Source: Capsicum annuum (Eukaryota; Streptophyta; Magnoliopsida; Solanales; Solanaceae). From it: a DNA stretch of 64,000 nucleotides. The stretch lies in the NCBI RefSeq assembly GCF_002878395.1, contig NC_061121.1, forward strand, positions 129,395,888 to 129,459,887. Reading direction: 5' to 3'. The notes below the pieces were generated by a model. That model did not search any database. It was not told the DNA's origin and worked only from the letters and a program-made list of their open reading frames with translations. Shown here one piece after another: positions 25,011-35,748 of this stretch. The position numbers and the translations under genes are program-made. The first letter of the stretch is position 1. The number at the start of each line of letters is the position of its first letter.

Positions 25011-25865
25011 CCTAATTGGACAACTTAACATAGTTTTTGTATGAAAATGTTAATGATAAGATTTGTTGTATTGTTCTCAAGTTTTCCAGGTTTACCTCAT
25101 GGGGTATTATGACCAAAACCATTTCATGGCCATTGAATGCCATAACCTTTACTACATTGATATCCCAAGTCAAAGCTTTTTCTAGAGAGGGGCTTATGTT
25201 TGGCAAAGGTTCTGGAAAAGCATCCAACATTCTATAACATACACATAGCCACTGGGTTGAGGTGTTTTTCCCCGAATCCTTTTCGGGAAATTGAACAGTT
25301 GATAAGGGAATTCTACACTAACCTTAGTGTGGTATCTATCTTAGAACCAACCATTAGGATCCACAAGAAGGAACTGAGCTTTTGATCTTTACAAATAAAT
25401 TAACTACATGGGATCATGAATGCAAACATGGATTCATTTGAGGTAAAAGGTTATGATTCAGGGAGTTGAATGGTAGAGAAGTTTTGTTCGTCCAAAGAGG
25501 TTCATTGGGTAGCCACCAAGAGGGGTATATCGATGAATGATTTCATTTTTTAAAGTCAAATTTTGCTGAACATCATGTGTAGCTGGGTGTCTCCATGCAC
25601 CCACATGATTGTTGTTCAAACTATGAGAGCCAGAATAATTGCTTGGATACTAAACAACATTCCAGTAATTTTTGCTTAGCTTGTGATCTAAAACATAAAA
25701 TTTTTCAAGATCCATAATGGTACGGATCTCTTATTCCATTCTTTGATTACATAGCTATACAGGAGAGCCAGGTTTGAGGAGTATCCCAGAGACACTTGGG
25801 TGTTCCCTAACATCGCCATTTATTCTCTCATGATTTTGGGCGAGAGAGCACTAGGCTAGACCAAC
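25010..25865 (+). pseudogene. Putative plant transposon protein domain remnant (copy 1)
   Basis: A broken reading contains, in order, a GLMFGKGSG segment (about 25190-25217), LIREFYTNLS (25290-25320), a gap, and then in another frame RARIIAWILNNIPV (about 25627-25670), LFHSLIT near 25725-25745 and YPRDTWVFPNIAI (about 25783-25820). The order REFYxN, then VQTMRARIIAWILNxIPVxF, then LLFxSLIT resembles the plant domain called 'putative plant transposon protein' that I remember from Solanaceae annotations. It is the same layout as the longer gene at 27909-29985. Function is unknown. Its position between protease and integrase, where RT and RNase H should be, suggests a deletion or a mosaic of two elements. 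Confidence 0.45.
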
Positions 25866-25867
25866 AA

Positions 25868-27180
25868 GAGGAAGATTTTGGTATGCTGATTTTTCAATCT
25901 ATGTGGTGATCGAATTGATCCCAGAGAATCTTTACTTTCAACAATGAAAGAAATTTTTCCATGATGAGACCCATTATTTCTAGGATGAACCATATCTGTT
26001 TAGGGGATATATGTATAATCTCATAAGGAGGTGTGTTCCAGAGGTAGAGACGTTGAGTATATTGGAAGCATGCTATGCTTCTCTTATTAGAGCTCAGTAT
26101 GTTGGTGACTGGATAGCTCGAAAAGTGTTGTACAATGGCTAATACCGGACAACTTTATACAAGGATACATATGAGCTCTTGTGTAGAAGTCACCAATGTT
26201 AGAGGCAAGTGTCAATCTCCAAAAAACATGAGATGTCAAAGTCTAAGATAATGTAAGTAGAGTTATTTGATGTGTGGGGCATAGACTTCATAGGACATTT
26301 TGTAAACTCATACGTGTTGAAATATCTGTTGGTTACTGTAGATTACGTCTCAAAATAGGTTGAGGCCATTACTTTGGCCAATAATTAAGGGAATAGAGTC
26401 ATCACATTCCTCAAGAGAAACATTTTATTGTAATTTGGGGTGTCATGTACCATTATAAGCAACTGTGGGTCCCTCCTATGCAATAAACTATTTTGAGCTA
26501 CTTTAGAAAAATATGGCATCAAGTAACACAAGGTGGCAACTCCATACCACCCACAGATTAGTGGGCAAGTGAAAGTTTCAAATAGAGAGTTCAAAACCAT
26601 CCTTGCTAAAACTATGAATGCTAGTAGGCAAGACTAGTCTAGGAAGCTAGATGATGCGCTTTGGGAATATATAAAAGCTTTCAAGACACCAATTGGAAGG
26701 TCACCATACCAACTGGTATATGGTAAGGCATGCCATCTACAAATTGAATTTGAGCATAAGGCGATGTGGGAACTAAGATGAGTCAATTTGAATTGGAATG
26801 AGGTAATGAAGTTGTGTCTAAGGAAAATGAATGAGATGGATGAATTCCATCGCAATGCATATGAACAAGAAGATCTCTACAAGAGAAGATGAAAGAGTAT
26901 TATGATCGAAGGATTGCATAGGAAGACTTTCAAAAAGGAGACTTTGTACTACTCTTCTACTCCAGACTGAAGCTTCTCCCCGGTAAGCTTAAATGAAAGT
27001 CATTGGCCCATTTAAAGTGATTCAAATATACTCATCTGGAGTAATCAATATCGATAATAAGGATGGGAGTGTCTTAAAGTTAATTGGGTGGCGAGTGAAG
27101 CTATACATCAGTGCAATGGACTCAATAAAGTTTATAGCCACCATATCTCTAAATGATGTCTGAGTAATCGAGATAACTGA
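25868..27180 (+). pseudogene. Athila-type integrase remnant
   Basis: Integrase would insert element DNA into the genome. The reading begins FWYADFSIYVVIELIP at about 25878, passes the KKFFHD and DEPYLFR block, then RRCVPEVETLSILEACYAS at about 26030-26090 (zinc region; the later CxxC pair is damaged). The catalytic core has [15 protein letters not shown] with the first Asp intact (near 26255-26300). The second catalytic motif IISDGG reads IISNCG, so this Asp is Asn (near 26450-26465). The third reads [17 protein letters not shown] and keeps Glu (near 26563-26615). [18 protein letters not shown] and [13 protein letters not shown] follow (26645-26745). A C-terminal part with LVNW/RVK-like motifs ends near 27120-27180. 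It has about a dozen stops. This confirms the Athila lineage of this region. Confidence 0.85.
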
Positions 27181-27241
27181 GTCATGCCATGACACTAAAT
27201 TAGGGTGATCTTAATGTACTGATAGGGCATACAGGGATCTA

Positions 27242-27640
27242 GATAAAATTGATGTAGCCATCCAAGAAATATTGGTGATATGTGTGATAATCTATCACAA
27301 TTATGCTAAGCCATCATATTTTATCATCAAAGGAACCAAAGATAAGGTATGTTCTAGATAATGTTGATGACAAGTGTGATGAGCTATCATAATTGTGATA
27401 AGCTACTGGATTTTGTCATCAAATAATACAAAGATAAGGTACGTTCTAGATAAGGCTGATAAGTTCTATGATGAGCTATCTCAATTGTGATAAGCCATCA
27501 AATTTTGTCATAAAGGGAACCAAGGATGAGGTAGGTTCTGGATTAGGCTAGCGACATCTGCGATGGGATATCACACTTGTGATAAGCCGTGAGATGTTAT
27601 GATCAGACAACCAGAAATTAAGTAACATTATGCCTTGGTT
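27242..27640 (+). repeat. Minisatellite, ~92 bp period, four copies
   Basis: Units begin at about 27242, 27341, 27433 and 27525 (spacings 99, 92, 92). Each has GATAAGGTA(T/C)GTTCTAGAT or its variant, then a GATGAGCTATC-like segment, then ATAAGCCATCA and TTTTGTCATCA-like segments. The units hold short complementary pairs GATGA/TCATC, so each can fold on itself. The array lies between the integrase remnant and the following gene. A related array sits in the 3' LTR at 31580-31925. Confidence 0.75.
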
Positions 27641-27705
27641 CATGCAATCCTGGGCCCAATTAATGAAATCTGACCCAGCCCACATACCAATCTTCTCACC
27701 TTCCC

Positions 27706-27722
27706 GCTTTTTTTTTCTTTAG
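27706..27722 (+). promoter_or_regulatory. Possible splice acceptor upstream of the env-position gene
   Basis: A strong pyrimidine tract with a run of T's ending in CTTTAG lies about 190 bases before the downstream reading frame. In Athila-type elements the env-position gene is thought to be expressed from a spliced RNA. The match is only to the general acceptor shape. Confidence 0.25.
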
Positions 27723-27908
27723 TATATTTCCTTTCCATTTTTAGTTTATTCTCTTACCTATTTTCATTATTTCCTAGTAAAAAAAGAAAATTTCTTTCCT
27801 TGTTGGCTGTTGGTTTGGATTTCAAAAGCAAACACTCCCTTGTCTTTTTATCTTCTTTATACCATTCGAGAAGCAAAGTCAAAATTCTCCAAGTTCTAAG
27901 TCGCCTAA

Positions 27909-29985
27909 TACAGTTCCTTATACAACCAAAAAGAAAATCAACTTAAGAAAAAAAAGGTGTCTAAGGAAAGTGTACCTCAGAAGCTTTTTGATAAGTCTAA
28001 CTATGAAGAAGAGGAGCCGCAACTCAAAAGGTACAAAAAGAAGAAGAGTCCAAAGGTAGCTTTACCTCCTCTATAATTTGAGGAAGAGGTGGATGTGCAA
28101 AGTAAGACTGAAGAATCATCATCATCTGCACATACACCCTCTGAGCAGACAACTTTTGAGCAACCAAAATCCACCTCTGAACATACATCATCCGCACAAC
28201 CTAACTCTGAAGAACCTTTCTCAGAGAACCCTTCTTCTGAGCAGCAACCGACCAGTGAATATTCTTCTATACAGGGAAATCTGATCAAATGCAAGAACCC
28301 TGATGTCAGAGAAAGTGCTAGATTGAAAATTCCCAAGGTAAAGACAATTTTCTATGATAGGATTCTCAGAAATCAAAGAAGATGTGTTCAAAGGCTAATT
28401 TTTGATGAAACGAAAATCATTACTATCTGGTTGAGCAGATATCCTTCAATGGAGCTAACATTTTGAGACTACGACTTGGAATGGACCACAAAAAGAGGTA
28501 ATTCGTTCTTCCTTTCACTAGTTCATAAATTCTATGCGAACTACCAGGCTACCTTGAAAAACATATGTAAGCAAAAGGAAAAAGTAACAGATAAGCCCTT
28601 TCTAGGGAAAGTTTCATTGAGGGGCATAATGGTACATATCTCAGTAAGAACCACCAACAGATTTCTTCATAGTTCCGACTTCACTCCTTATGTTACTTCA
28701 CCAATATTATACTTTCGATTAATAGATCATGAAAAATAGCGTCCTTGGTTAGCCAACATAATAGCTGAAGGAGAACCAGAATGGTTGAGTAACCTGAATG
28801 AAAGAATAGTTAAGTCCTTTCTAACTCAAGAGGCAAGGTTCTGGTTGGGTGTAGTGCACACCTAGTTGATTCCTATGGTAGGAGATAATATTCTTGGTGA
28901 TGATAGAGCAGTGTTGGTCGCGAGGCTCATGGATAAGCTTCATTTAAACTTTGGGAAATTATTGCTGATGAAATTAAGATTCGTGTATCAATACCCGACA
29001 CTGCATATCCTTTCCCTTATCTCATCACAAAACTGTGTCGGGCTGCTAATGTACCAAAGATTGCCGGGATAGATGATAAACTCTTGCTAAGAAGACCTAT
29101 GACCCTATGTGATATGATGAAAACTACCCTAAGTTAGTGCTAGACAATAGAGCATGGTTTGGATTAGATCTAGTCGAAGTTGCTGAATTGCAAACATCTG
29201 CTACGGGTACCCCTTTAGCACTAAATATGGAGGTTCAAACTTCTGAAGCTGTACAGCCAACACCCCCTATAGGGGAAAACCTAGTGCATAACATCTAAGT
29301 AAACCCCATAACAGTAGCTCAAATATTGGCGTTGACATTTAATGCTCTTAATTAAAAGAGAGTGGATAAAAAAGCAAGGGGATATGATGCACAACTGTAG
29401 CAATTTTCCAATGAGTTTGCCTCAACCGTGGATAAGAGCATCAGGGTAGACCTTGCACCATTCCAGGCTTTGCCTGGTCGGGTTGATAAGTTAGATAAGT
29501 GCATCAATCATGGTTGAGACAAATTTTTCCCCCAGATCTCACACTATATTGAGAAATACTGGACAAAGTAAAAATTGATGTTGGGGCATCACAACAACAT
29601 CAACTTATGGTTTTTGTGGATCCAGTTACTGATGATTCTGAGGATGAATTTCCCTTGCTTGATCTCAATGGGGAACCACTAACGTAAAGGAAGAAGAAGG
29701 GCACGAAGAAAGATAAAGGTAAGAGAAAGAGGCAAGATTTCCATGAAGAAAAAAAATATAGAAGAAGGCGAGAAAGGAGGTTGATAAAGCAGAGATGAAA
29801 AAGGAGATGCAAGCATCCCAAACAGACTATGAGAAATGGGAGAAGGCCCTATAGGAAAGGGTTGTATGTTCCTTAACCAATAGGCCACCAACAACTACTA
29901 GGCCAGATGTGTCAGAACGGAGGAAGGCTCCCGATGGAGATAAGGTAGCAGGAAGATCACCTACCCATGATTCACATGCTTGAGC
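27909..29985 (+). pseudogene. Env-position gene: putative plant transposon protein domain (copy 2)
   Basis: This is a long broken gene of about 690 codons in the place where Athila elements carry their extra gene. Function is unknown. From the N-terminus: a Lys-rich stretch; a Ser/Glu/Pro/Thr-rich linker of about 60 residues (28089-28265); then a folded-looking domain (28290-29130) with YPSMELTF, FLSLVHKFYANYQ, RTTNRFL, LTQEARFWLGVVHT and ILGDDRAVLVARLMDKLHLN. After a frame change near 28957 it continues IIADEIKIRV, YPFPYLITKLCRAANVPKI and RRPMTLCDMMKTTL. This agrees with the domain annotated as 'putative plant transposon protein'. The C-terminus has a Lys/Glu-rich likely coiled coil (about 29690-29860) and a polar tail; the final stop is at about 29983. 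In-frame stops are at 28074, 28464, 28737 and 28863. No signal peptide or membrane segment is evident, which argues against a classical envelope. Confidence 0.6.
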
Positions 29986-31395
29986 CACTATAGGTATGTT
30001 GTAACCCTTATGATTTATGTTTCATTTTAGATTTTTATTAGGGACTATACATGGTCTTTTCAGTTTGGGGTGGGGTATCTATTTGTTTGTAATATTGGTG
30101 GTTTGCTCAGTATTATGCTTAACTAGGAGAGTTCATATGAAAGTCATCATTGTTGATTTTGGAACACATCTTCAATGGTATGTTTTATAACTGTGTGATA
30201 TGCATCCATGTGTGACCACTGCCCATCTTGTTATGGCGTTAGTACTAGTGACATGATAATCACTGCTAATAAATTGCATGATCCGGCTAGGTAGTTATGT
30301 TTGATGTACTTAGGTGCTATCTGTGTGTGAGACATTACTTGGTTCCCATTTTGTGTAAATCAAGAACTTGCCAGGATGGTCTAGCCTAGGTTGTAGGATA
30401 GTGGTTATGAAAGGATCATAGGTCGTTGTTATTGTTGTTAGCCTAATTTTATCCTAAATAACCTTCCCTATGTGAATGATATCCCTTGGTCCTAATTTTT
30501 AGCTAAAATGCCTCTTTCTTTGTTTATATACCTATCACCTTCCTATTTTTATCATATTAAACCTATTTTAGCCGTGGTCCTCCTTGGAAATTGTGCACTT
30601 TGACTTAGGTAAATAGCCTAAGTTGAGGGTGGCTATCAAAGGGGTGCATGATGCAAAATGAATATGAATAAAGGAAAAATAAGAGAAAAGAATAAAAGGC
30701 TGGGTGCGGTGGAAGAATAATGAGAAAAGAAAAGGTGTGAAAAAAATAATTGACAAAAAAACCGCACCCATCAGGAATATATTGTGATCAAGAAAGGAGA
30801 AGATTAGGTAAAGGTTAATTAGTAAGACCCCAAAAGTTATTGTAAGTGCCAAGGATGCTTAGTCACTTTAGATACCATTGAGTATCATACCATCCCCAAA
30901 CCTACATTATAAGCCAAAGAAAAGACATATAGTGATCCTAGCTTATGTGTCAGAAAACTCGATAATGAAAATAAGGGCACACTTATGGTATTTGGCATAA
31001 ATTGACTGGAACTTCTTTCTGAGATTGAGCATCTCTTAATTATCCCCATGATTACATTCGTTATTTCTTATATGATTAAGGAGGGACTTCTTTGTTGTGA
31101 GGGCACACTATTTATATTGCGAAATGCTAACTTGTTTAGGTAAGTGTAACTTATACATATGCATGGTTATTATTGCTAGTTGGATGCCCTATCTTGATTC
31201 CCTTGTATCACATTTTTGATCTTCATTAAGATACACAGTTGGGTTTAAAAGTGCTTGAACTTGGAGCGGATAATATGTTTCCTACTAAGATTGATGATTG
31301 ACTGCCGCACGTAAATCACATTCTCTTGGTTGAACATTGTGGCACTATAATGTGCTAATTTCTTGAGGACAAACAATTCTTTTAGGTTGACGTGG
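29986..31395 (+). other. Long 3' spacer of the Athila-type element
   Basis: No gene lies in these 1.4 kb. It includes a purine-rich stretch at 30655-30790 and the GGGCACACT phrases at 30975-30985 and 31100-31110. It ends in GAGGACAAACAATTC and GGTTGACGTGG (31370-31395), the eroded form of the GAGGACAA(G/C)CAA plus GGTTGGGGGTGG polypurine run that precedes the 3' LTR in related elements. The minus-strand open frame at 30568-30852 is not supported as a gene. Confidence 0.5.
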
Positions 31396-32926
31396 TGATG
31401 TCGAGCTTGATGCTAGCACATTTAAGGCTTTTAACTCGGAATAATTGGAAATTCTTAAGCAACTTTTGTGGTTTTTTATTGTTTTCTCTGTGATAGTGTA
31501 GGTGAGCTAAGATGAATGAAAACCAATGACTACTAAGGCAAAGGAGATAAATTTTGAGTAAGTATCCATGAAGATTAAAGTTGATGACTTGTCTAATAAG
31601 TTATCAACTTTATGAATACCCGTCAGGAATATCGTCAGCCCAAGGCCGTGTGTAGGAGTTATAGTGAAGAGTTGATGACATTATCGTCAACATCCTAATA
31701 AGCCGTCGGGCATTGTCGTCAGGCGAAGGCAGCAACACATGGAATAGGAAGAAAAGTTCACGACATGTATGATAAGTCTCCTACATCCTAAAAAGCCATC
31801 AGGTATTGTCGTCATCCGAAGGCAACAACAAGTGAAATAGAAAAAGGAGTGATGACATATCTGTTAAGTCATCAATATCCTAATAAGCCATCACATGTTG
31901 TCGTCACCTATGCGAGGGAAAAAAGTTGTGATCTGTGATTTTCTTTGAAAATTAGGCTTAGTATTTAAGGCAGAGAGGAGAGTTTTCTAGGGCATCATGA
32001 ACTTTATGACTATTTTGAGTTTTCTCTCCAGTTTTTGGTTGTAATATTGCAATTCCTTTTTGGGAGATTACTGTTATATTTTTCTTGGGATTTCAACTGT
32101 GATTGTGAAGGAGAAACAACTATTGCTAATCTTTAGTCTGTAAGTTATCATCCATGGAATTATGAATGCATTTTGTACTGTTTTGTTTTTACATCATTAG
32201 TAGAAAATTTCCTTAAACCAAATAGTAGGATCTATGGGTTTGGTTTGGTATGTAACTAGTGTGTCAAGATTTATTAGCTTTTAGGGACTTCTTGATAATT
32301 CCTCTGTTGTACGCATTATCCATTGGTTGTAAACAATAGATTATACCTAAATAGTGATTTTCTTGAAATAAGAAATCAAATCTAGTGGGAAGTGAATTAT
32401 ATACAGGGACTTGGAAGCATTAAACTTAGATTTAGTAATTAACGATGTAACAAGGTTTACAAACCAGATTTTGTTTATTAACCTGATAAAATCTGGTTCA
32501 TAAATATGAATTCCCTAAGTTTAAAAGGATTAGTTAATTGAATGCCGAAATAGGTTGAGAGACATTTACGAATTGTTCCGATACAGATGATCTATTATTC
32601 CTATCTGTAACAAAAATCTTGAATCTCTACTACCATATGTTATGCAGTAACACCCATAGTGAACACAATTCTTGTTTCTTCTATAACATTGACTTTAAAC
32701 GTTAAAATACTGGTAATAAGTGATAAACTTTAAGTGAGAAATAACTACCTATCTAATCTCAGAAAATCCCCATTTACTGGAAACTATTAATTATCAGTTG
32801 ATTGACTCACGAATAACTTAATTTAACACTATATTCCCTGGGGGATTTGACCCTAACCTAGTTGGGTTATATAATTTACAATGACCACTAAATCTCCCAC
32901 AAGGGATTTGTAATTTGGGCGTATTA
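31396..32926 (+). repeat. 3' LTR of the Athila-type element
   Basis: It starts TGATGTCGAGCTTGATGC after the polypurine relic. U3 carries a four-copy minisatellite (31580-31925). A TATA-like TATTTAAGG is at 31962-31970. The 3' end has the phrase CCCTGGGGGATTTGACCC, then GTTGGGTTATA, then TTTGGGCGTATTA (32838-32926). This is the usual end of LTRs in this group, in which a GGCGCC-type primer site follows when the copy is a 5' LTR. No primer site follows here, so it is a 3' LTR. It is unlike the LTR at 20236-21615. Confidence 0.6.
31580..31925 (+). repeat. Minisatellite in the U3 of the 3' LTR, ~90 bp period, four copies
   Basis: Units begin at 31580, 31671, 31756 and 31849 (spacings 91, 85, 93). 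The core of each reads (A/T)ATAAGCC(A/G)TC, five bases, then TTGTCGTCA, preceded by GATGACAT. The same core in nearly the same spacing is found in the array at 27242-27640. This array has more CG dinucleotides. It lies just upstream of the TATA-like sequence, where enhancer repeats would be expected. Confidence 0.75.
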
Positions 32927-33899
32927 ATAACCACATATGAATACAACCATCCATAAAAACAAGAAAATGTCATGTATTATTTTATAACCACTTATGAATA
33001 TAACCATACATAGCGTCAGGATTTTCTCAGATAAATAACCAATCATGTCAAAATCTTATGTGATACTAACCTGGTTAAAATATCTTAGTTATTAATTAAT
33101 CGTAGTAATTATATCTTCATGTAAGTCTATGAAAAGACAAATAGCAAGGTATTAACACCCCAACTATCTATATTTAGCAATTCCAAACTACATATTAATG
33201 ACCATAACGATGTCACAAGAAAAACCTTTTACACCTTTTAGGTAGATTATATTTTTTCCAAACAGTTAGCCTTTTATGATATGCATAGAGTCCCAGTCCA
33301 TTTCATAGGCAATAACTCAAGAGAGATCAGACCATCACTACCAAAAAGAGTCCCAATCAAAAAACCATGACTCAAGGAAAATATATTAACCATGTCTAGA
33401 TATAATAGCAGGCAGACATTTGAAGAGTTGAACCAATCATTAAATTATAGCCTGAACAAGTTAGGGATCTATTACAAAAACAACTATGTTAAGTACCATA
33501 AATACCAATTCACTTATGAAACCAATTATAAAGTATCAACACATAAGACCGATTCATACTAGGAACCAAGTCTAATATCAAATAGTAGGACCACATAAGG
33601 ATCCCAACATAATGCAAAATAACTTTATCACACAAGGATTCCAAAGAAATAATTTTTTTTATTGCAATTCTCTCTAGGAACCAAATATAAGAAGTCAATA
33701 CATAATCATATTTCACAAATGGAACCAAATATAACATATAACACATAGACCAGTTCATCAAAGAAACCAAATATTACAAATCAACTACTATAACTTTTTT
33801 TGATGATGATCAACTGACAACAAGGTACCGGGTCGCTAGGTCTTCATTGAAAAATACAACTGTTAGAAGGCGTATGCAGTTTTGTCTTCTAGTGTAACA
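32927..33899. repeat. AT-rich spacer with degenerate short repeats
   Basis: No gene. Two similar blocks at 32920-32955 and 32975-33012 share CCAC(A/T)TATGAATA(C/T)AACCAT. From about 33420 to 33785 a motif built on GGAACCAA(A/G)TATAA and a CACATA(A/G)GACC segment recurs every 45-60 bases in degraded form. I see no coding similarity; the minus-strand open frame at 33510-33770 is only this repeat read backwards. Confidence 0.45.
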
Positions 33900-34540
33900 A
33901 ACTGTATAGGTAAGCTTGTATTTTTTAGTACACCTAGCCTAATTAGCTCTCTACCTTAATCATTATTCCAATATAAAAGAAAAATAATGATTATTAATAG
34001 GTGAGTTCTTGCAAAACCAAGATAAAGGAGAGGGAAATAGGAAAAAACTCAACTTTGCAATATTGTTTAAGCTCTTGATTTTCCTTATGTACTAAAAGAG
34101 TGAGTGCTTTGTAGCCAGGTCATGCTTTATAACTAAATTACTCCTGTTATATGTTTAATGTCTTTTTTTTTCTAGATAGAGTTTAGGTTGAGTTTCCTAA
34201 GTTTCATATTTGTTAGTGTTATTTACTATTTGGGTGGTTTTTTGGTAGAGTTGTCAATGTTCTCTTATAGTAGAGTTATTGTAAGAAGGTGGACCCTAGA
34301 TTTAGGTTCATAGGAGTCTGTACATAAGAGTTTGATTATAGTGGATAGTTGAGTGCTTATGAGTCCTAGCCATGGTTTTTCCTTTCTTTAGCAAGGAGGT
34401 TTCCATGTTAAATCTTTATGGTCTATAGTTTTCAGCAAAGTTTTAGTTTTCTAGAGCTTTTTGTTTGTTTTCCTGTGACTGACTCTAAGAGACCTGGTAG
34501 CTTATAATGTCGTGCAACCCCCTCCCGCACGTTTCATAAA
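33900..34540 (+). repeat. 5' LTR of the copia element (left limit uncertain)
   Basis: The right border is placed just before a tRNA-Met type primer site at 34541, with copia Gag following. The internal sequence is T-rich with no coding capacity. The start was not found; the figure given is a guess for a short copia LTR. The partner 3' LTR is not in the window. Confidence 0.4.
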
Positions 34541-34554
34541 TTTGTATCAGAGAC
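34541..34554 (+). other. Primer-binding site (initiator tRNA-Met type) of the copia element
   Basis: TTTGTATCAGAGAC compares with the common plant site TTGGTATCAGAGCC: two or three changes, right place between LTR and gag. Confidence 0.6.
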
Positions 34555-34587
34555 AGAACACTCTATAAGGTTAACACCTAGAGTTAT

Positions 34588-35330
34588 TTGGTTATTATGG
34601 TTGCTCTACCTAATTTGGAAAAAGGACAATCTACCTCTACACCACCTAAATTTAATAGGAAGTTATATGGGTGGTTGAAAATAATGATGTATGACTTCAT
34701 TATGGCTGAACACAGTGAGTTGATGGATGTAATTTTGGATGGTCCTTATGTGCCAGTTAGAGAGGTCAAGTAAGGAGACATAACAAAAATTATTGTTAAA
34801 AGTTGGAGAGAGTATCATGATAAAGATAGAAGGAAAGTTAAGGAGAATTATAAGGCCAACAAACTACTGGTTTGTGGAATAGGGCCTGATGAATCCAAAG
34901 GGTTTCTGTATATGAAAATGATAAAGAAATCTATGATTGCTTGAAGACTGCTCATGATGGAACTACTGGTGTAAAGGATTAAATTATTGATATGCTAGCT
35001 ACTCTTTATGAATCCTACAATACGAATGGAGAAACTTTCCTAGAGATGAATCCAAGATTAATTTTAATCATCAATGAGTTGCACTTGTTAGGAGAAGTAA
35101 TTCCTTTGTACAAATAGATGAGAAAAATTTTTGGGGTTCTGCCTAAATCCTGGGAAAGAAGTAAATTCTATCTTTGAGGTAAGGAACCAAAAAATTCTAA
35201 TTATGTATGAAATTATCGGTAATCTAAAGCACCTGAACTCAAGAAGCAACAAGGTGAAGTGAATAAGGAAATAAAAAGGGAAAAATCTCTAACATTGAAG
35301 GCATCTAAGTTAGATCCAATTCAAGATGAA
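34588..35330 (+). pseudogene. Copia Gag, N-terminal part, cut by the gypsy A insertion
   Basis: This is the N-terminal part of a Ty1/copia Gag. The open piece at 34588-34773 reads PPKFNRKLYGWLKIMMYDFI (family PPxFNGxNYxxWKxRMxxFI), then DVILDGPYVP. After a stop the frame continues with WREYHDKDRRKVKENYKANK, then CGIGPDE, typical of the UBN2-like Gag domain. Further downstream, several frame changes reach the KREKSLTLKASK motif (35275-35310), which normally leads into the first zinc knuckle. The reading stops at about 35330, where the gypsy A LTR begins, and its continuation is found at 60671, 25 kb away. This gives the insertion point within a codon-level context. Confidence 0.8.
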
Positions 35331-35748
35331 AGCAATGACCCACCATGTTATTTTCCATGTTCCTGCTTATTCTTTCCATTAAAGTTTCCTATAGCTACCC
35401 CTAATCATTTCTTACATGAACTGACAATCCAGTTACCTGGTAGTTCGTTTGGTTATTAGTTATTGGGAGCTTGAGTAGCTTGTGTAATCCTATTTTATGA
35501 AAAATATATGGTTTGAATCCCATATATTTTGGTATTGAATACTAGTTTAATAGACCCAAATCCCCATATAGCATCAGGCTTGATTTTAGCCATAAATATA
35601 GTTGTTTGCACAAATTTCTTGAATAATGCATAGGCCTATAAAACTTATTTTGCATATATGGGACCCACTTGGGGGCTTTTGGTGTTGATTTGTACCCATA
35701 CAATGATGTAATATGGGTTTAGTTATTCTCATAACAATGCATAGATTA
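35331..35748 (+). repeat. Gypsy A left LTR, part 1
   Basis: This collinear partner of the right LTR starts AGCAATGACC where the right copy has TGTAATGACC. It then shares TAGCTACC, GAACTGACAATCCAGTTACC, TTGGGAGCTTGAGTA and the run to ATATGGGTTTAGTTATTCTC with 56533-57400. A block of about 410 bases, present at roughly 56655-57065 in the right copy, is absent here. It ends at the gypsy B border; the continuation is at 48093. Confidence 0.75.

Noticed and set aside
28001..28336. 111-codon minus-strand frame rich in Ser and Cys
   Set aside because: It is the reverse reading of the Ser/Glu/Pro-rich linker of the plus-strand gene, which has conserved domains downstream.
29600..29894. Two minus-strand frames with Leu/Phe/Ser-rich, membrane-like sequence
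   Set aside because: They are reverse readings of the Lys/Glu-rich coiled-coil segment; purine-rich coding strands always give Leu/Phe/Ser on the reverse.
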